Shown here one piece after another: positions 18,698 to 27,545 of a DNA stretch of 27,545 nt; position 1 is the first letter of the stretch, and each line of letters begins with the position of its first letter. Origin of the DNA: Chara braunii (Eukaryota > Streptophyta > Charophyceae > Charales > Characeae); the NCBI GenBank assembly GCA_003427395.1, contig BFEA01000548.1, positions 35,027-62,571 of the forward strand, given 5' to 3'. Under the pieces are notes generated by a model. The model ran no database searches. It was not told the origin of the DNA and worked only from the letters and a program-made list of their open reading frames with translations. The position numbers and the translations under genes are program-made.

Positions 18698-19743
18698 CAT
18701 AATGGTGTCGTAGGTGAACATCGAGGAGTAAAAAGGACCTACGAAAAAGTTCATCGATTATCTTGGTGGGAAGGGGAGTATAATTACGTTGAGAGATACT
18801 GCATAACTTGTGAGGAATGTCAGAAGAAAGCTCTTGTGTGGTAGAAAGATTCTTTACATCCGTCCTATCCCACTAAACCTAGGAAAAATGTTCATATATA
18901 CATAATGAAGATGCTGAAAGAAGTAGGGGATTTTAACTATGTAGTAAACATAAGAGACGATTTAACAAGATTTGTCGATGGAAAACTCGTCAGAGCCAAA
19001 TCAGCCAAGGAGGTAAAAAACTTCGTCTTGGAATATCGATCTTGATATGGATGTGTTGGTAAAATCGTGATGGACAAACAAACAAAATTCCTTGTTGACG
19101 AGGTTCAAAACGTATTCAAAAGAGAGGGAGCGAGAGTTTCGATAACCACTGTCTATCATCCTCAGGCTAACACACCTATTGAGAGAGGGCATCATTCCTT
19201 GATTGCATCACTGTCTAAATAATGCAGAGGAAAGGATAACGACTCACCACTGTATTTTGGATATGAGATATGGACGATTAACGTTATGGTCCAGACTAGT
19301 ACATGTTATCCTCCCTACACCTTATGGTTCGGGATACATTGAACTTTACCTAAAGAGTTCGACGTAGAGAGTTTGACAATCATTGATTGGGTTGACCACC
19401 TGTCACGAGAAGACCTTCTAGCCGCCCGAACGAGATAGAAAGCATACGGACTAGAGGATAACATGATGATAGCATCGAATCGACTAACAGTAAAAAAATA
19501 AAAGGAAAAAGAAAGATGAGACAATAATATCCGAGTTAGAAAGGAGAAGATATATGTGGGAAATATGATCTTGTTGTATGACTCAATATAAGGAAGAACA
19601 TGGTAAAGAAAGCTGACAAATTTGTGGATGGTATTTTACCGCATAGAAGAGGGGCTCGACTGGGGAGCCTATATGATATTTGAGTTACATGAATTTATGT
19701 GGAGAGACCCAGTAGTAGAGGCTAGGCTTAAGCTGTTTGGCCC
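18698..19743 (+). pseudogene. Degenerate integrase with H2C2 zinc finger, catalytic core and C-terminal tail
   Basis: Integrase inserts the cDNA into the host genome. One frame runs from 18698 to about 19520, interrupted only by about six single-codon stops. The zinc finger (18698-18841) has both His (GEHRG, EKVHRL) and YCITCEECQ. The core contains FNYVVNIRDDLTRFVDGKL, KIVMDKQTKF with the second catalytic Asp, and TTVYHPQANTPIERGHHSL with the catalytic Glu. The first Asp, expected in an H-I-D-I context, reads HIYI near 18890-18901. Near 19556-19743, IYVGNMILLYDS, FYRIEEGLDWGAYMIFELHE and VVEARLKLFGP fit the post-integrase tail (G-P-Y-R-I...G-A-Y...L-K-x-F). This is the best preserved part of the element. 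Confidence 0.85.
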
Positions 19744-20560
19744 TTGATGACGTTGGGGCCTTGGACCATCATCAAAGGATTCTAAATGAAAAGGAAACGG
19801 AAAAATAACAAATGAATCATCACCGACACGATTCGAGATAAGAGAGTTCATGAAAAAAAAAATGTCATGACCAAAAAAGTAAAAGGATTGACATTAGTGA
19901 AGAAGAGGAAATGGTTGTCGTGCTTGGAAGAGCGAGGCGTAAAGCCTTTATTATGAGAGGGTCCGCACCTCGATTGCTTTCATCACGACAGAAACAGGGT
20001 CCCAAAAGGCGACGACAGAAGGCCAGTGTCCGACATCCGCTTAGTCTTAAAATCTCCAGAGGGACCCACATGATAAGGGAACCCAAGCGTAGACGTGGGC
20101 GACATATACTAACCATCTCCTTGAGACTTGTACGGGTTCTTTTGTCTGATATATGAAAACCCCCACTTGGTCGTCGACAAGAGGTTCGAGCTACTTTCAG
20201 GCGGCCAAAGCCAGTTGGCCACCCGAATATCGAAGAGTGGAACCCTAAAACGATTTGTGGAAGGGTTTTTGAGGCGTTCTTCCGCGCCAACCCCTAATTT
20301 TCCCTTGATCGGTTACCCCTTGATCAGTTACCTATACCAACCCTTGAGTTTTGATAATCAGACGTAAATTTGGGTCGACCCTAATGACCCATTTTTTTGT
20401 CAATTTCGCACCCGATATCGACACATTTGGCCATTGAGTGAAAAAAATTTGAGTGAGCCTTTCCGCATCATTTTCTTCCCTACTTCACTTGACCCGAAGA
20501 TAAAACCTCAATTGTATTTAATTTAATAATAAAATTAAAAATAATAAAAAAACTAAAAAT
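19744..20560. other. 3' flank of the retroelement, no gene recognised
   Basis: After the integrase tail there are short ORFs on both strands (for example minus 19865-20290, plus 19911-20156 and 20128-20367). None has a recognisable domain, and they overlap each other in opposite directions. I searched by eye for a copy of sequence 5' of the element, which would be an LTR, and found none. A purine-rich patch near 19495-19520 could be a decayed polypurine tract, but that is weak. Confidence 0.4.
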
Positions 20561-21659
20561 AAATAACTATTTATTATTTCTGAATTTTTCGTTTGATCAC
20601 ATGCTTAACAAATTTAACACTATTTCGCTAGATTATCAACTCTATTATGGATTTTTTAAAATACCTTTATTAGGCCCATATATCTGTGTGCGTGTGGGTT
20701 GTCGACTATTGAGAGTTTGTTGTGTGTTGGTACTCCATATTGTAAGGAGTCACGGGTCCATCATTCTTGCTCACGAGTTTGGCGAACATTAGTTATGGTG
20801 AACATAACGAGGATTATCTGGTCACAAGAGTGGTCAAACGGTACATGTGATCTGATAGTGATTGCTTACTCGGCGACATTAATTTATCACATATAGGACT
20901 TAATTACATGATGTCGACCATAATGAGGAAAATTATTTCTGGTTATGGCATTTGACCCGTCGATACTAACACAAGATCAGACAACGACAGTTGATGTGAT
21001 TCCACTTGATTGCTTATTACTGTTGATCCAACGACACGTATAGTTTGTCACCCTGCTTGGACCAGAAATGTGGAACCAGCCATGGCAATTGCTTCCACGT
21101 CAAGGAGTACAAGACCCGACACTTGGTCTACGAAAAGTCATTTTGGTTACGACACGGGTCCATGATGTTTGGTTTTATCTAAGTAGAATTTTCGGATATC
21201 TGGCGGGCGTACAATAATCCAGTTCATCCGGCCGGAAAGAAGGCCCCGGATATTACCAGATATACATTTTCCAGGGCCCGCGCAAAATAAGCTCAAAGGT
21301 CGAAAATTGCATCTAGGGGTGTGGCGGGGTAGAGGGTGGCAGCTTGAACACCCTCCCGCTTTCAGATTGTGAAGGCGACCTATCCGTTTTGAAAAAAAAA
21401 AGGCCCGATCTGGGCCGTTGATTGACGATGATCCACAGCCTAGATTGGACCTTTTTTTTAATTTGAAAATCTCGCAACCCTGGTTTCGGACTGCGCGAAG
21501 TGTAATGGTCTGCCCCCCGTCCATCCCCACCAACGGCCCGCTGCCCCGTTGCTGCGCTAAGCACGGCTCCTCCCCCGTGCTTTGGCGCTAACGGCCAACT
21601 GCCCCGCCCTTCCGATGCTTTGGTGTTGGAGCCATCGCCGCCGGCCTTGAGCGCCATCG
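20561..21659. other. Non-genic DNA with a GGCCC...GGGCC inverted repeat
   Basis: At 20520-20560 the sequence is AT-rich; it then becomes mixed. Around 21400-21450, GGCCCGATCTGGGCC starts an imperfect inverted repeat: CCGATCTGGGCCGTTGAT pairs with ATCCACAGCCTAGATTGG at 14 of 18 positions. Similar GATCTGGGCCGTTGAT-type words are common in plant intergenic DNA. Minus-strand ORFs at 21147-21657 cross this and have no domain. Confidence 0.45.
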
Positions 21660-22235
21660 ACGGGAACCTCCTCCTCCTCCTCCTTCAAGCGATGCCCGTC
21701 CTCCCCCTTAACCCCACTCCACCTCCGCCTCCTCTTTCTCCTCATCTTCCTCATATTCCTCCTCCTCCTCCTCCCCCTCCTCATCGTCGTCGTGCTCTCC
21801 TCCCTCCTTGTCGGCCTCGGCCCTTTCCGATTCTTCTTCCTCTTCCCCCTCCTCCTCATCTTCGTCGTGCTGTCCTCCCTCCTCCTCCTCTTCTTCTTCC
21901 TCCTCCTTGTCCCATTTTTCCTACTTATCGTCCTCGTTTTCTACTTCTTCTTCTTCTTCCTCCTCCTCTTCCTCCTCCCCCTCCTCCTCATCGTCGTCGT
22001 GATCTCCTCCCTCCTCATCGGCCTCGACCCTTTCCTCCTCGTCTTCCGCCTCTTCCTCCTCTTCCTTTATTGTCGCCATGCTCTCCTCCCCCCTCCTCCA
22101 CCTCTTCTTCCTTCTCCTCATCCTCCTCGTCCTCCTTTTCCTCCTCTTCGTCCTCTTCATCCTCTTTCTCCTCTTTCTCCTCTTTCTCCTCCTCCTCCTC
22201 CTCCTTCTCCTCCTCCTCCTCCTCGACTTTGTGGA
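21660..22235. repeat. Long pyrimidine tract, degenerate (TCC)n with a ~207-bp higher-order repeat
   Basis: About 575 bases of CTCCTC, CTTCTT and CGTCGT words. A segment starting TCATCGTCGTCGTG occurs at 21781 and 21988 (44 of 48 positions alike), with a weaker version at 21856. Large internal duplication has therefore happened inside the tract. Ser/Pro/Leu-rich plus-strand and Glu/Arg-rich minus-strand ORFs of up to 225 codons are artefacts. Confidence 0.9.
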
Positions 22236-22296
22236 AGCTTGCCTTGACCCCCCTCACCCACCCCCCGATCCCCAAACCATTTGTTTGTTCCTTTTA

Positions 22297-22465
22297 AATC
22301 AATCGATCAATCAATCCATAAAAAAAAAAAAAAACGAAAAACTAGTATTTAAACAAATCAATCGATTTCGTTGGATCTTGATTTAAATCGATTGATTCGA
22401 TTGACTACTCGTTTTTTTTTTTTTTTTTTTTAATTAATTGATTGATTGATTGATTTATTGATTGA
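22297..22465. repeat. TGAT hairpin element (169 bp)
   Basis: The left half runs AATCAATCGATCAATCAATC, A-run, ACGAAAAACTAG. The right half runs GACTACTCG, a 20-base T-run, AATTAATTGATTGATTGATT. The inner stem is perfect over 13 bases: AATCAATCGATTT (22356-22368) and AAATCGATTGATT (22385-22397). On the minus strand the hairpin is followed by a G-rich stretch and then GGA repeats, the same order as the copy at 24575-25035 on the plus strand. Confidence 0.8.
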
Positions 22466-22610
22466 CCATCCTCACCCGCTGCCCAACCTCGACATCAGTC
22501 GATTCGATTGGATCAAGATCATACTTGCAACGCACTTCTGCGGTTCGCGTGCGCCATGCAATGTGCGCAAATTCGTGATGCGCTGAATTTTTTTCTTCTT
22601 CTTTTTTAAG
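22466..22610 (-). repeat. GC-rich flank of the TGAT module, inverted relative to the copy at 23980-24090
   Basis: Begins CCATCCTCACCCGCTGCCC, nearly identical to CCATCCTCAACCGCTGCCC at 24524-24542. Read on the minus strand, 22585-22495 gives GTGCGTTGCAAGTATGATC, TTGATCCAATCGAATC and GACTGATG. This aligns with GATGTGCCGCAGGTATGACC, AAGATTCAATCAAATC and GATTGATG at 24040-24087. The alignment was made by eye. Confidence 0.55.
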
Positions 22611-22626
22611 GGATGTGTGTGTACAC

Positions 22627-22628
<2 letters not shown>

Positions 22629-22712
<84 letters not shown>

Positions 22713-22713
22713 N

Positions 22714-22792
<79 letters not shown>

Positions 22793-22793
22793 G
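22629..22793. repeat. (GA)n microsatellite containing an unresolved base
   Basis: About 165 bases of GA repeats with single AAAG and GG interruptions and one N at 22713. The N shows that the assembly or read consensus failed within the tract. Arg-Glu or Ser-Leu repeat ORFs in four frames are artefacts. Confidence 0.96.
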
Positions 22794-23240
22794 CAAAGGA
22801 TCCCCTTCACACGTATCAGAGGGCCCACGCTGGTAATATGAAGGGTCCTCGCAGCAATATAGCAAGGACCCTCTACTAAAATCGAGGCAGGCAGTGAATA
22901 CGAAGTGGAGAACGAGCTGGCTGAATATATTCTCAGGATTCGTATTCAGGTCCGTGTTTCAACAATTATGGGTTACTCACTTCGCTAGGCCCTGTTGGTC
23001 TTTGCTTGAGATTCTCAGGGCTTAGCTACAGTACTCATCAAATGTGCAAAATTAAAATGAATCTTCTGCTAGAACATGGAATAATATGCCGCCATATGTT
23101 TTATCTTTTGTGCATGTGGTGAGTGAGGCCCTAGGGCCACTGCATGTATTCCTAAGAAAAGAAAAAATTACAAAGAAAAAGAAAAACGAGAAAACAAAAG
23201 AGAAACGAGAAAATAGAGAATTAATAAGCCACTATGTAGC
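22794..23240. other. Non-genic DNA with an 11-bp-arm hairpin
   Basis: AGGGTCCTCGC (22842-22852) and GCAAGGACCCT (22862-22872) form a stem with one mismatch. The rest is unremarkable apart from an A-rich patch at 23156-23220. A related GGGTCCTTGTTAATTAG string appears at about 23763 and GGTCCTTGTTAATC at about 26549. Confidence 0.5.
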
Positions 23241-23244
23241 ACTG

Positions 23245-23300
23245 TGTTCACGTTCGGAGGCGAACGCGAACAAGCGCCCAAAACCCTCCGAACGCGAACA
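23245..23300. repeat. Hairpin with 16-bp arms built from GTTCG words
   Basis: TGTTCACGTTCGGAGG (23245-23260) pairs with CCTCCGAACGCGAACA (23285-23300), with one mismatch. The loop itself contains CGAACGCGAACAAGCG. An A-run follows immediately. Confidence 0.85.
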
Positions 23301-23560
23301 TTAAAAAAAAAACAAAAAAAAAACAAACGTTCTCAGAAAAATCTTGAACAAATATTTGTTATGTAAAATAACAATACAAGCAACTTTTGTCTTGGAGTCA
23401 TGTTCAAATTCGTAGCCAATCATGAGTTAAAAATCAAAAACCAAAAACAAATATATATATATATATATATATGGTCACAAACAGAACTGCCCGGTAAAAC
23501 CGGAGGCAGAGAGAGAGAAGAGGACAACAAACGATATATATATATTTACCGAAAAAAAAT
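23301..23560. other. AT-rich spacer with (AT)n runs
   Basis: Contains A-rich runs near 23303-23324, an (AT)n run at 23450-23472, and a second TATATATATAT at 23534-23545. Nothing coding is visible. Confidence 0.7.
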
Positions 23561-23655
23561 ATGTTCGCCCGAACATGTTCGCAAGCTGTTCACGCGAACG
23601 CGCGAACACGTTCACCCGAACGTGAAGGGGTGCAGACACGTTCGGCGTGCTACGC
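23561..23655. repeat. Cluster of GTTCG/CGAAC palindromes
   Basis: Two perfect small hairpins: ATGTTCGCCCGAACAT (23561-23576, 7-base arms) and CACGTTCACCCGAACGTG (23607-23624, 7-base arms). Between them lie GTTCACGCGAAC and GCGAACGCGCGAACAC. They share the GTTCG/CGAAC word with the hairpin 260 bases upstream, so the two clusters may be pieces of one repeat. Confidence 0.8.
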
Positions 23656-23940
23656 AGGTAAGCCAAAACTGTGATGCACAGACCTGAATTTGAATCCAAA
23701 CTATACATTCTCGGCACACGTTGACAAACTAGAAGTCTAATGTTCATCTCTGCTCCACGAGGGGTCCTTGTTAATTAGTAAGGGCCCTTCGAAAATGAGA
23801 CTGGACACAATTAGGACAGGCACACCCACACGTACACACATGTGCTCACAGTGTTGGGGTATGGGGTGACCCCAACTTTTTTCCCTCTTGCAGTTTGATT
23901 ATCCGCAGCAAGGGGCATGTTTGCCCCCCCCGCCTTGTCC
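23656..23940. other. Non-genic spacer
   Basis: CA-rich near 23820-23845, otherwise unique-looking. No gene or structured RNA is supported. Confidence 0.5.
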
Positions 23941-24535
23941 TTTCAATCTTTTTTTTTTTTTTTTCGTGATGCGCCTCATCATGTGCACGCTCGTGCATGC
24001 GGGTGCGCTCCGCGCCGCATGTGCCACGACCCCGCGCACGGGATGTGCCGCAGGTATGACCAAGATTCAATCAAATCGATTGATGCAATTGGATTTTTTT
24101 TTTCGTTTTTTTTTTTTTTGATTGATTGATTGATTGAAGCCCTAGGGCTGTAATCGGGAATTGTACCATAACTGCTAAACAAGGTCCAAAAAAACAAAGG
24201 GTTCAGGGGGCTAGCGACTATACAGACTTGCAAATCGTTTGTCGTAGAGGAGGGGGGGGGGGGGGAAAGAGGAGGAGGAGGAGGAGGAGGAGGAGGAGGA
24301 TGGCGAGGAGGAGGACGAAGAAGAGGAGGAGGAGGAGGAGGAGGAGGAGGATGACGAGGAGGAGGAAGAAGAAGAGGAAGAGGAGGACGAGGATGGCGAG
24401 AGGGAGGAAGACGAACAAGAGGTGGACAAGGACATGGAGGAGAGGGAGGAGGAAGAGGCAAAAAAGGGGTGACAGGAGGAGGAAGCCGAGTGAGGGGAGC
24501 GGGAGGCAGGCAGTTTCGCCTCGACCATCCTCAAC
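23941..24535 (+). repeat. TGAT + GGA module, copy with GC-rich head
   Basis: The order is T-run (23950-23964), GC-rich head with CGCGCACGGGATGTGCC, AATCAAATCGATTGATG, T-runs, (GATT)n ending near 24137, then a roughly 120-base conserved flank (AAGCCCTAGGGCTG, CATAACTGCTAAACAAGG, ACAGACTTGCAAATCG), then GGAGGA repeats to about 24475. The conserved flank is about 85% like that at 24722-24838. ORFs through the GGA tract (Arg/Lys-rich plus, Ser/Pro/Leu-rich minus) are artefacts. Confidence 0.8.
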
Positions 24536-24574
24536 CGCTGCCCATCCCCCGAACCCTTTATTTTTATTTATTTT

Positions 24575-24725
24575 TCAATCAATTAATCAATCAATCAATA
24601 AAAAAAAATGAAAAAAGAAATTCGTCGATTCGATTGGATTTTGATTAATATCAAGATCCAATCGAATCGACTAATTTGATAGGATATATTTTTCATTTGT
24701 TTTGATTGATTGATTGATTGATTGA
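24575..24725. repeat. TGAT hairpin element (151 bp) with 22-bp inner stem
   Basis: The whole element is an inverted repeat: TCAATCAATTAATCAATCAA, A-run, ATGAAAAAAGAAATTC on the left; GGATATATTTTTCATTTG, TTTTGATTGATTGATTGA on the right. The inner stem runs GTCGATTCGATTGGATTTTG plus AT (24624-24645) and its complement at 24650-24671, with one mismatch in 22 and a 4-base TAAT loop. Confidence 0.9.
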
Positions 24726-25035
24726 GGACCTAGGGCTCTAATTGGGAACTGTAGCATAACTGCTAACCAAGATCCAAAAAAATAAAGGGTTTGGGGGTCT
24801 AGTTGTGATACAGACTTGCAAATCGTTCGTCGAAGAGGAGGAGAGAGGAGGAGGAGGATGGCGAGAAGGAGGACGAAGAAGAGAAGAAGAGGAGAAGAGG
24901 AGGAGGAGGAGGAAGATGACGAGAGGGAGGACGACGAAGAAGACGCAGATGAGGACGAGGAGGAGAGAGAGGAGGAGGAGGAGAGTAGGAGGGAGGAGGT
25001 GGAGTGGAAGGAGGATGAGGCAAAAGGGGGGTCAT
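24726..25035 (+). repeat. Second conserved flank and GGA tract of the TGAT module
   Basis: Repeats the order of the 24120-24475 copy: GACCTAGGGCTC, CATAACTGCTAACCAAG, ACAGACTTGCAAATCGTTCG, then GGA repeats from about 24830 to 25020 ending AAAAGGGGGGTCATGG. This makes the two copies a tandem pair in the same orientation, about 590 bases apart. Confidence 0.8.
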
Positions 25036-25619
25036 GGTAGCAAGCACATGACTACCCCTATAGGTCGCTGTGACTTGCAATCTTGGGTTTCTGTCAAGAC
25101 CCAACTCGTACACCCCTTACGTCTCTCTTTTCCTTGCCCCCGAGACCCTCTTGCATGTCCAGCCCTTTTGCGAACCGATACCAATTCGCCCCCCCCTTTT
25201 TGCTAGTCACTCCCTGTGGTTTCAATTCCTATCCCAAGCTTTTACACTGCTCATTCACACCCGCCGCTCTCGTTCCGGCCTATGAGCTTCCGTGCCAAAC
25301 GGCTGAGCAGGCAGACATCCGGTGTACCGTCCATGCGAGAACCCAGCTAGGAGCTTATACGAAGATCGCCACCAGTTAAGGCTTCCGACCGCGAGTTCGG
25401 TCGAGCGCATTTAACAAGGAAATAGGAAAATAAATCTTGACGACCTTAGTGGAAAAAGTGGACTGGATCCGTGCAAAGGGAACATCCATTGTCAACGATG
25501 AGACCAACGGACGACACCGACCACACACGCGATGGTTTTATCACTTGTTCGAGGGATTCAAAACGGTTGACATAACCAAAAAAATTGATTTTTTTTTAGA
25601 TCGGGGAGCCGACACTGCA
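25036..25619. other. Non-genic DNA, no gene recognised
   Basis: Overlapping plus-strand ORFs (25070-25285, 25083-25379) and the start of a 232-codon ORF at 25437 are present. None shows a domain, and the long one continues through CT repeats. Base composition is mixed. Confidence 0.5.
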
Positions 25620-25822
25620 CTCTCTCTCTCTCTCTCCCTCTCGTTGTCTGCTTTCGTCAACCGCCTCGTCCGATCACAGGCACGGTCAGGTTCGTTCTCG
25701 CCCTGGACCCGACGGTTCAGACTCCAGGCTCCCTTGTCTCTCTCTCTCTCTCTCCCTTTCTCTGCTTTTCTTTATCCCTCTCTCTCTCTCTCTCCTTTCT
25801 CTCTCTCTCTCTCTCTCTCTCT
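25620..25822. repeat. Two (CT)n microsatellites separated by GC-rich DNA
   Basis: CT-rich runs at 25620-25642 and 25737-25822, with CCC and TTTCT interruptions. They generate Ser-Leu ORFs on the plus strand and Arg-Glu ORFs on the minus strand. Confidence 0.93.
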
Positions 25823-26490
25823 GATGCGTTGTCGAGCGCATCGGTCCAGCACCGCACGTGGCAGCGCGGGACCCTCTCGGCCGCGTCACGCAGGAGTTGG
25901 ACCAACCTCGTCACGAACACACAAATGGAGATTCGTTAAGCCCCTCCGGCCGAGTGCGCCAGCCATACCTCTCGCGATCCCCTACGACAGGATAGGGCCT
26001 GCGCGAGGCACAACTACCTCCACCTTACGGGAGCTGTCACCTCCCTTCGGTGGGCGTATCCCTGCCGAGCTACCAGTCCACATTACGAAAGTTAATCAGT
26101 TGCAATCGCAGAGGTGGACCAGTCGAGGGCGTTAATCGTTCGTTGTAGCAAAGGGGGTACGCGCGGTAATACGCCTCTATCGGACCCGCACGCGAACCGA
26201 CATCTTGGGGGGCTGAGGTCCCAAGCGCGACTCGTCGTCGGTTGACTAGGACACATCCCACACACCACTCGCACACCACTCTACGAACACAAGGACAAAC
26301 GCACACACATATACACACAGACGATACAACCCAAACAACACAACACGAACAACGCGACAAACGTTTCTAGCCCCTTCAGTAGTCATCCCATAAATTCCCG
26401 ATGTGAAAATCGGATAAGCACCGCGCGCGAGACTTAATATAAACCGCACGGACGCAGGGCTAACTCATATCGACTCGCAATGCAAGCGTA
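25823..26490. other. Non-genic DNA with a CA-rich patch
   Basis: CACA-rich words at about 26250-26345 (ACACACCACTCGCACACCAC, ACGCACACACATATACACAC). On the minus strand they give a Cys/Val-rich ORF (26070-26360) with no family resemblance. No gene is supported. Confidence 0.5.
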
Positions 26491-27545
26491 CGCAAGCAGT
26501 CGCAATGATGGTGTACTATGTAGTACCCATACTCACGCGGTCCTTGTTAATCTCGAGGGTCGCATTCGACACTCAAGTGTCGGTTGACACGCGCCTTGAG
26601 GGTTAATCTCTCGGCGCCGGACAACCATCATGCGTGGTTGAAGACCACACACCCTCTTCTGCACCCTGTGCAGAGTGGGTGGTACATAGGTCCATACCTG
26701 TGGGTGGCAGTCGTTTCTTACTGCCCTGGAGATGAGTCCCACTCCGGGCCTTGGCGAAAGTCAAGGGGTTTGACTTTGACGGCTGCCACGGACTACAACG
26801 TCCAACTATAACTATTAATAAGCAGAATCAACCAATAAAATAAACAAGCACCCCAACACTCATATACCATTTCAGAACTCGAGATAACAATAAAGGAACG
26901 TGGAAACATAAACCCATCAGGTTTGCAGATCGCGTGACACATGGTTGTCATTCTCACTTTCTCCAAAGTATGACTCATATACCAAGCTTCGAGATACTAA
27001 CCTGCATAAAACACATACACACACAATAGCCACATTGCCATACACCAATGTGGTCAACTTTACTGTTCCCTGTAACTCACACCACGCCTTACGCAGTCAA
27101 GCCCCCAGTCATAGTCAAAATCTCCATAAATCTCACAAGTTCTTTATAATGACCATTTAAAATAAATTCGGTTAAAACCCTCAAAGAAACATGTCAAATC
27201 CCATGGCTAAGGCAATCAAGTTGAGGTACAGGTATATGCAAAGTTGTGTCGTGAGCCGACGAATCGGCGATCAACCAACCGACCTGTTATCAGTGATAAC
27301 AGAAAATGACTCTCGTAGGATCAAGCTAAAACAAGTCCAAATCCTTAGTCAAATGATCAAAAGGACCTGTAACACGAGATAGGTCAACGCCCCAGGCTAA
27401 AACCATAAGCCCCTGGAAAATCATCCCGATACCACAATTTCTCTCAGAGTCTCTCCTAATAGCTAAACCTAAGTCTACCTCTAAGCCAGCGCCCAAAGAA
27501 AGGTAGACTCATGGCATAATCTCCCCTATCCAGGGTGGATTACCA
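26491..27545. other. Non-genic DNA with small perfect palindromes
   Basis: GTACTATGTAGTAC (26513-26526, 6-base arms), CGACACTCAAGTGTCG (26567-26582, 7-base arms) and TGTTATCAGTGATAACA (27285-27301, 8-base arms, one-base loop). Short ORFs on both strands have no domains. The window ends without a recognisable feature boundary. Confidence 0.5.

Noticed and set aside
12300-20560. LTRs flanking the Ty3/gypsy-like element
   Set aside because: No matching direct repeat, primer-binding site or clear polypurine tract was found by eye. Either they have diverged too far or the ends are lost.
21620-22297. 225-codon Pro/Ser-rich ORF and overlapping Leu-rich ORFs
   Set aside because: Same reason: a degenerate trinucleotide repeat, with all phases largely open.
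22613-22879. Arg-Glu repeat ORFs of 73-136 codons on both strands (also at 79-484 and 25686-25920)
   Set aside because: They are translations of GA/CT microsatellites, open in several frames, with no unique sequence or codon signature.
23640-23700. Second tRNA-like B box (TTTGGATTCAAATTCAGG on the minus strand)
   Set aside because: The match to GGTTCRANNCC is poor and no A box lies at the right distance.
25437-26135. 232-codon plus-strand ORF, the longest one with some non-repeat sequence
   Set aside because: It runs through two CT microsatellites, has no recognised domain, and composition changes abruptly along it. A real exon cannot be excluded but is not supported.

Overview
The window looks like repeat-dominated nuclear DNA from a eukaryote, probably of the green plant lineage. 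The signs are many long microsatellites (CT/GA, TGAT, TCC/GGA, TTTA), two decayed Ty3/gypsy-type retroelements, a tRNA-derived SINE-like segment, telomere-like TTTAGGG-type motifs, and no prokaryotic gene organisation. The retroelement style reminds me of charophyte algae such as Chara, but that is an impression and was not tested. I see no intact protein-coding gene, rRNA or functional tRNA. Nearly all long ORFs run through simple repeats or lie opposite degenerate elements.

Layout. 1-1195: non-genic, with a (CT)n tract and a short direct repeat. 1195-2863: a satellite array of about 19 units with an 89-90 bp period, each unit being an imperfect stem-loop. 2864-3893: AT-rich filler. 3894-5150: TGAT repeat, TCC tract, TGAT repeat, A-tract, and the first copy of a recurring module. 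5150-7400: hairpins, a tRNA-like segment on the minus strand, pyrimidine- and AT-rich DNA, and four diverged GACCCC/GGGG repeats. 7649-9570: an orphan gag remnant with a perfect CCHC zinc knuckle. 9571-9850: a large foldback that cuts off the gag. 9800-10920: a long pyrimidine tract followed by a long purine tract. 11117-11727: tandem hairpin repeats, one with perfect 19-bp arms. 11799-11939: a possible acidic terminal exon. 12460-12720: a ~25-bp minisatellite centred on TTCGAA. 13900-19745: a full-length-scale but heavily mutated Ty3/gypsy-like element in the order gag, protease, RT, RNase H, integrase, post-integrase tail. 21660-25035: three more copies of the TGAT-hairpin plus TCC/GGA module, interrupted by a GA microsatellite and GTTCG hairpins. 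25040-27545: non-genic DNA with CT and CA repeats and small palindromes.

The most unusual content is structural. Five loci carry the same assembly: a (TGAT)n inverted repeat, A/T tracts, short conserved flanks and a long TCC/GGA tract. This suggests a dispersed non-autonomous repeat family whose homopurine/homopyrimidine tract is part of the unit. Two unrelated tandem arrays (1.2-2.9 kb and 11.1-11.7 kb) also have stem-loop units. No genes act together here; the biology is that of transposable-element decay and repeat turnover.
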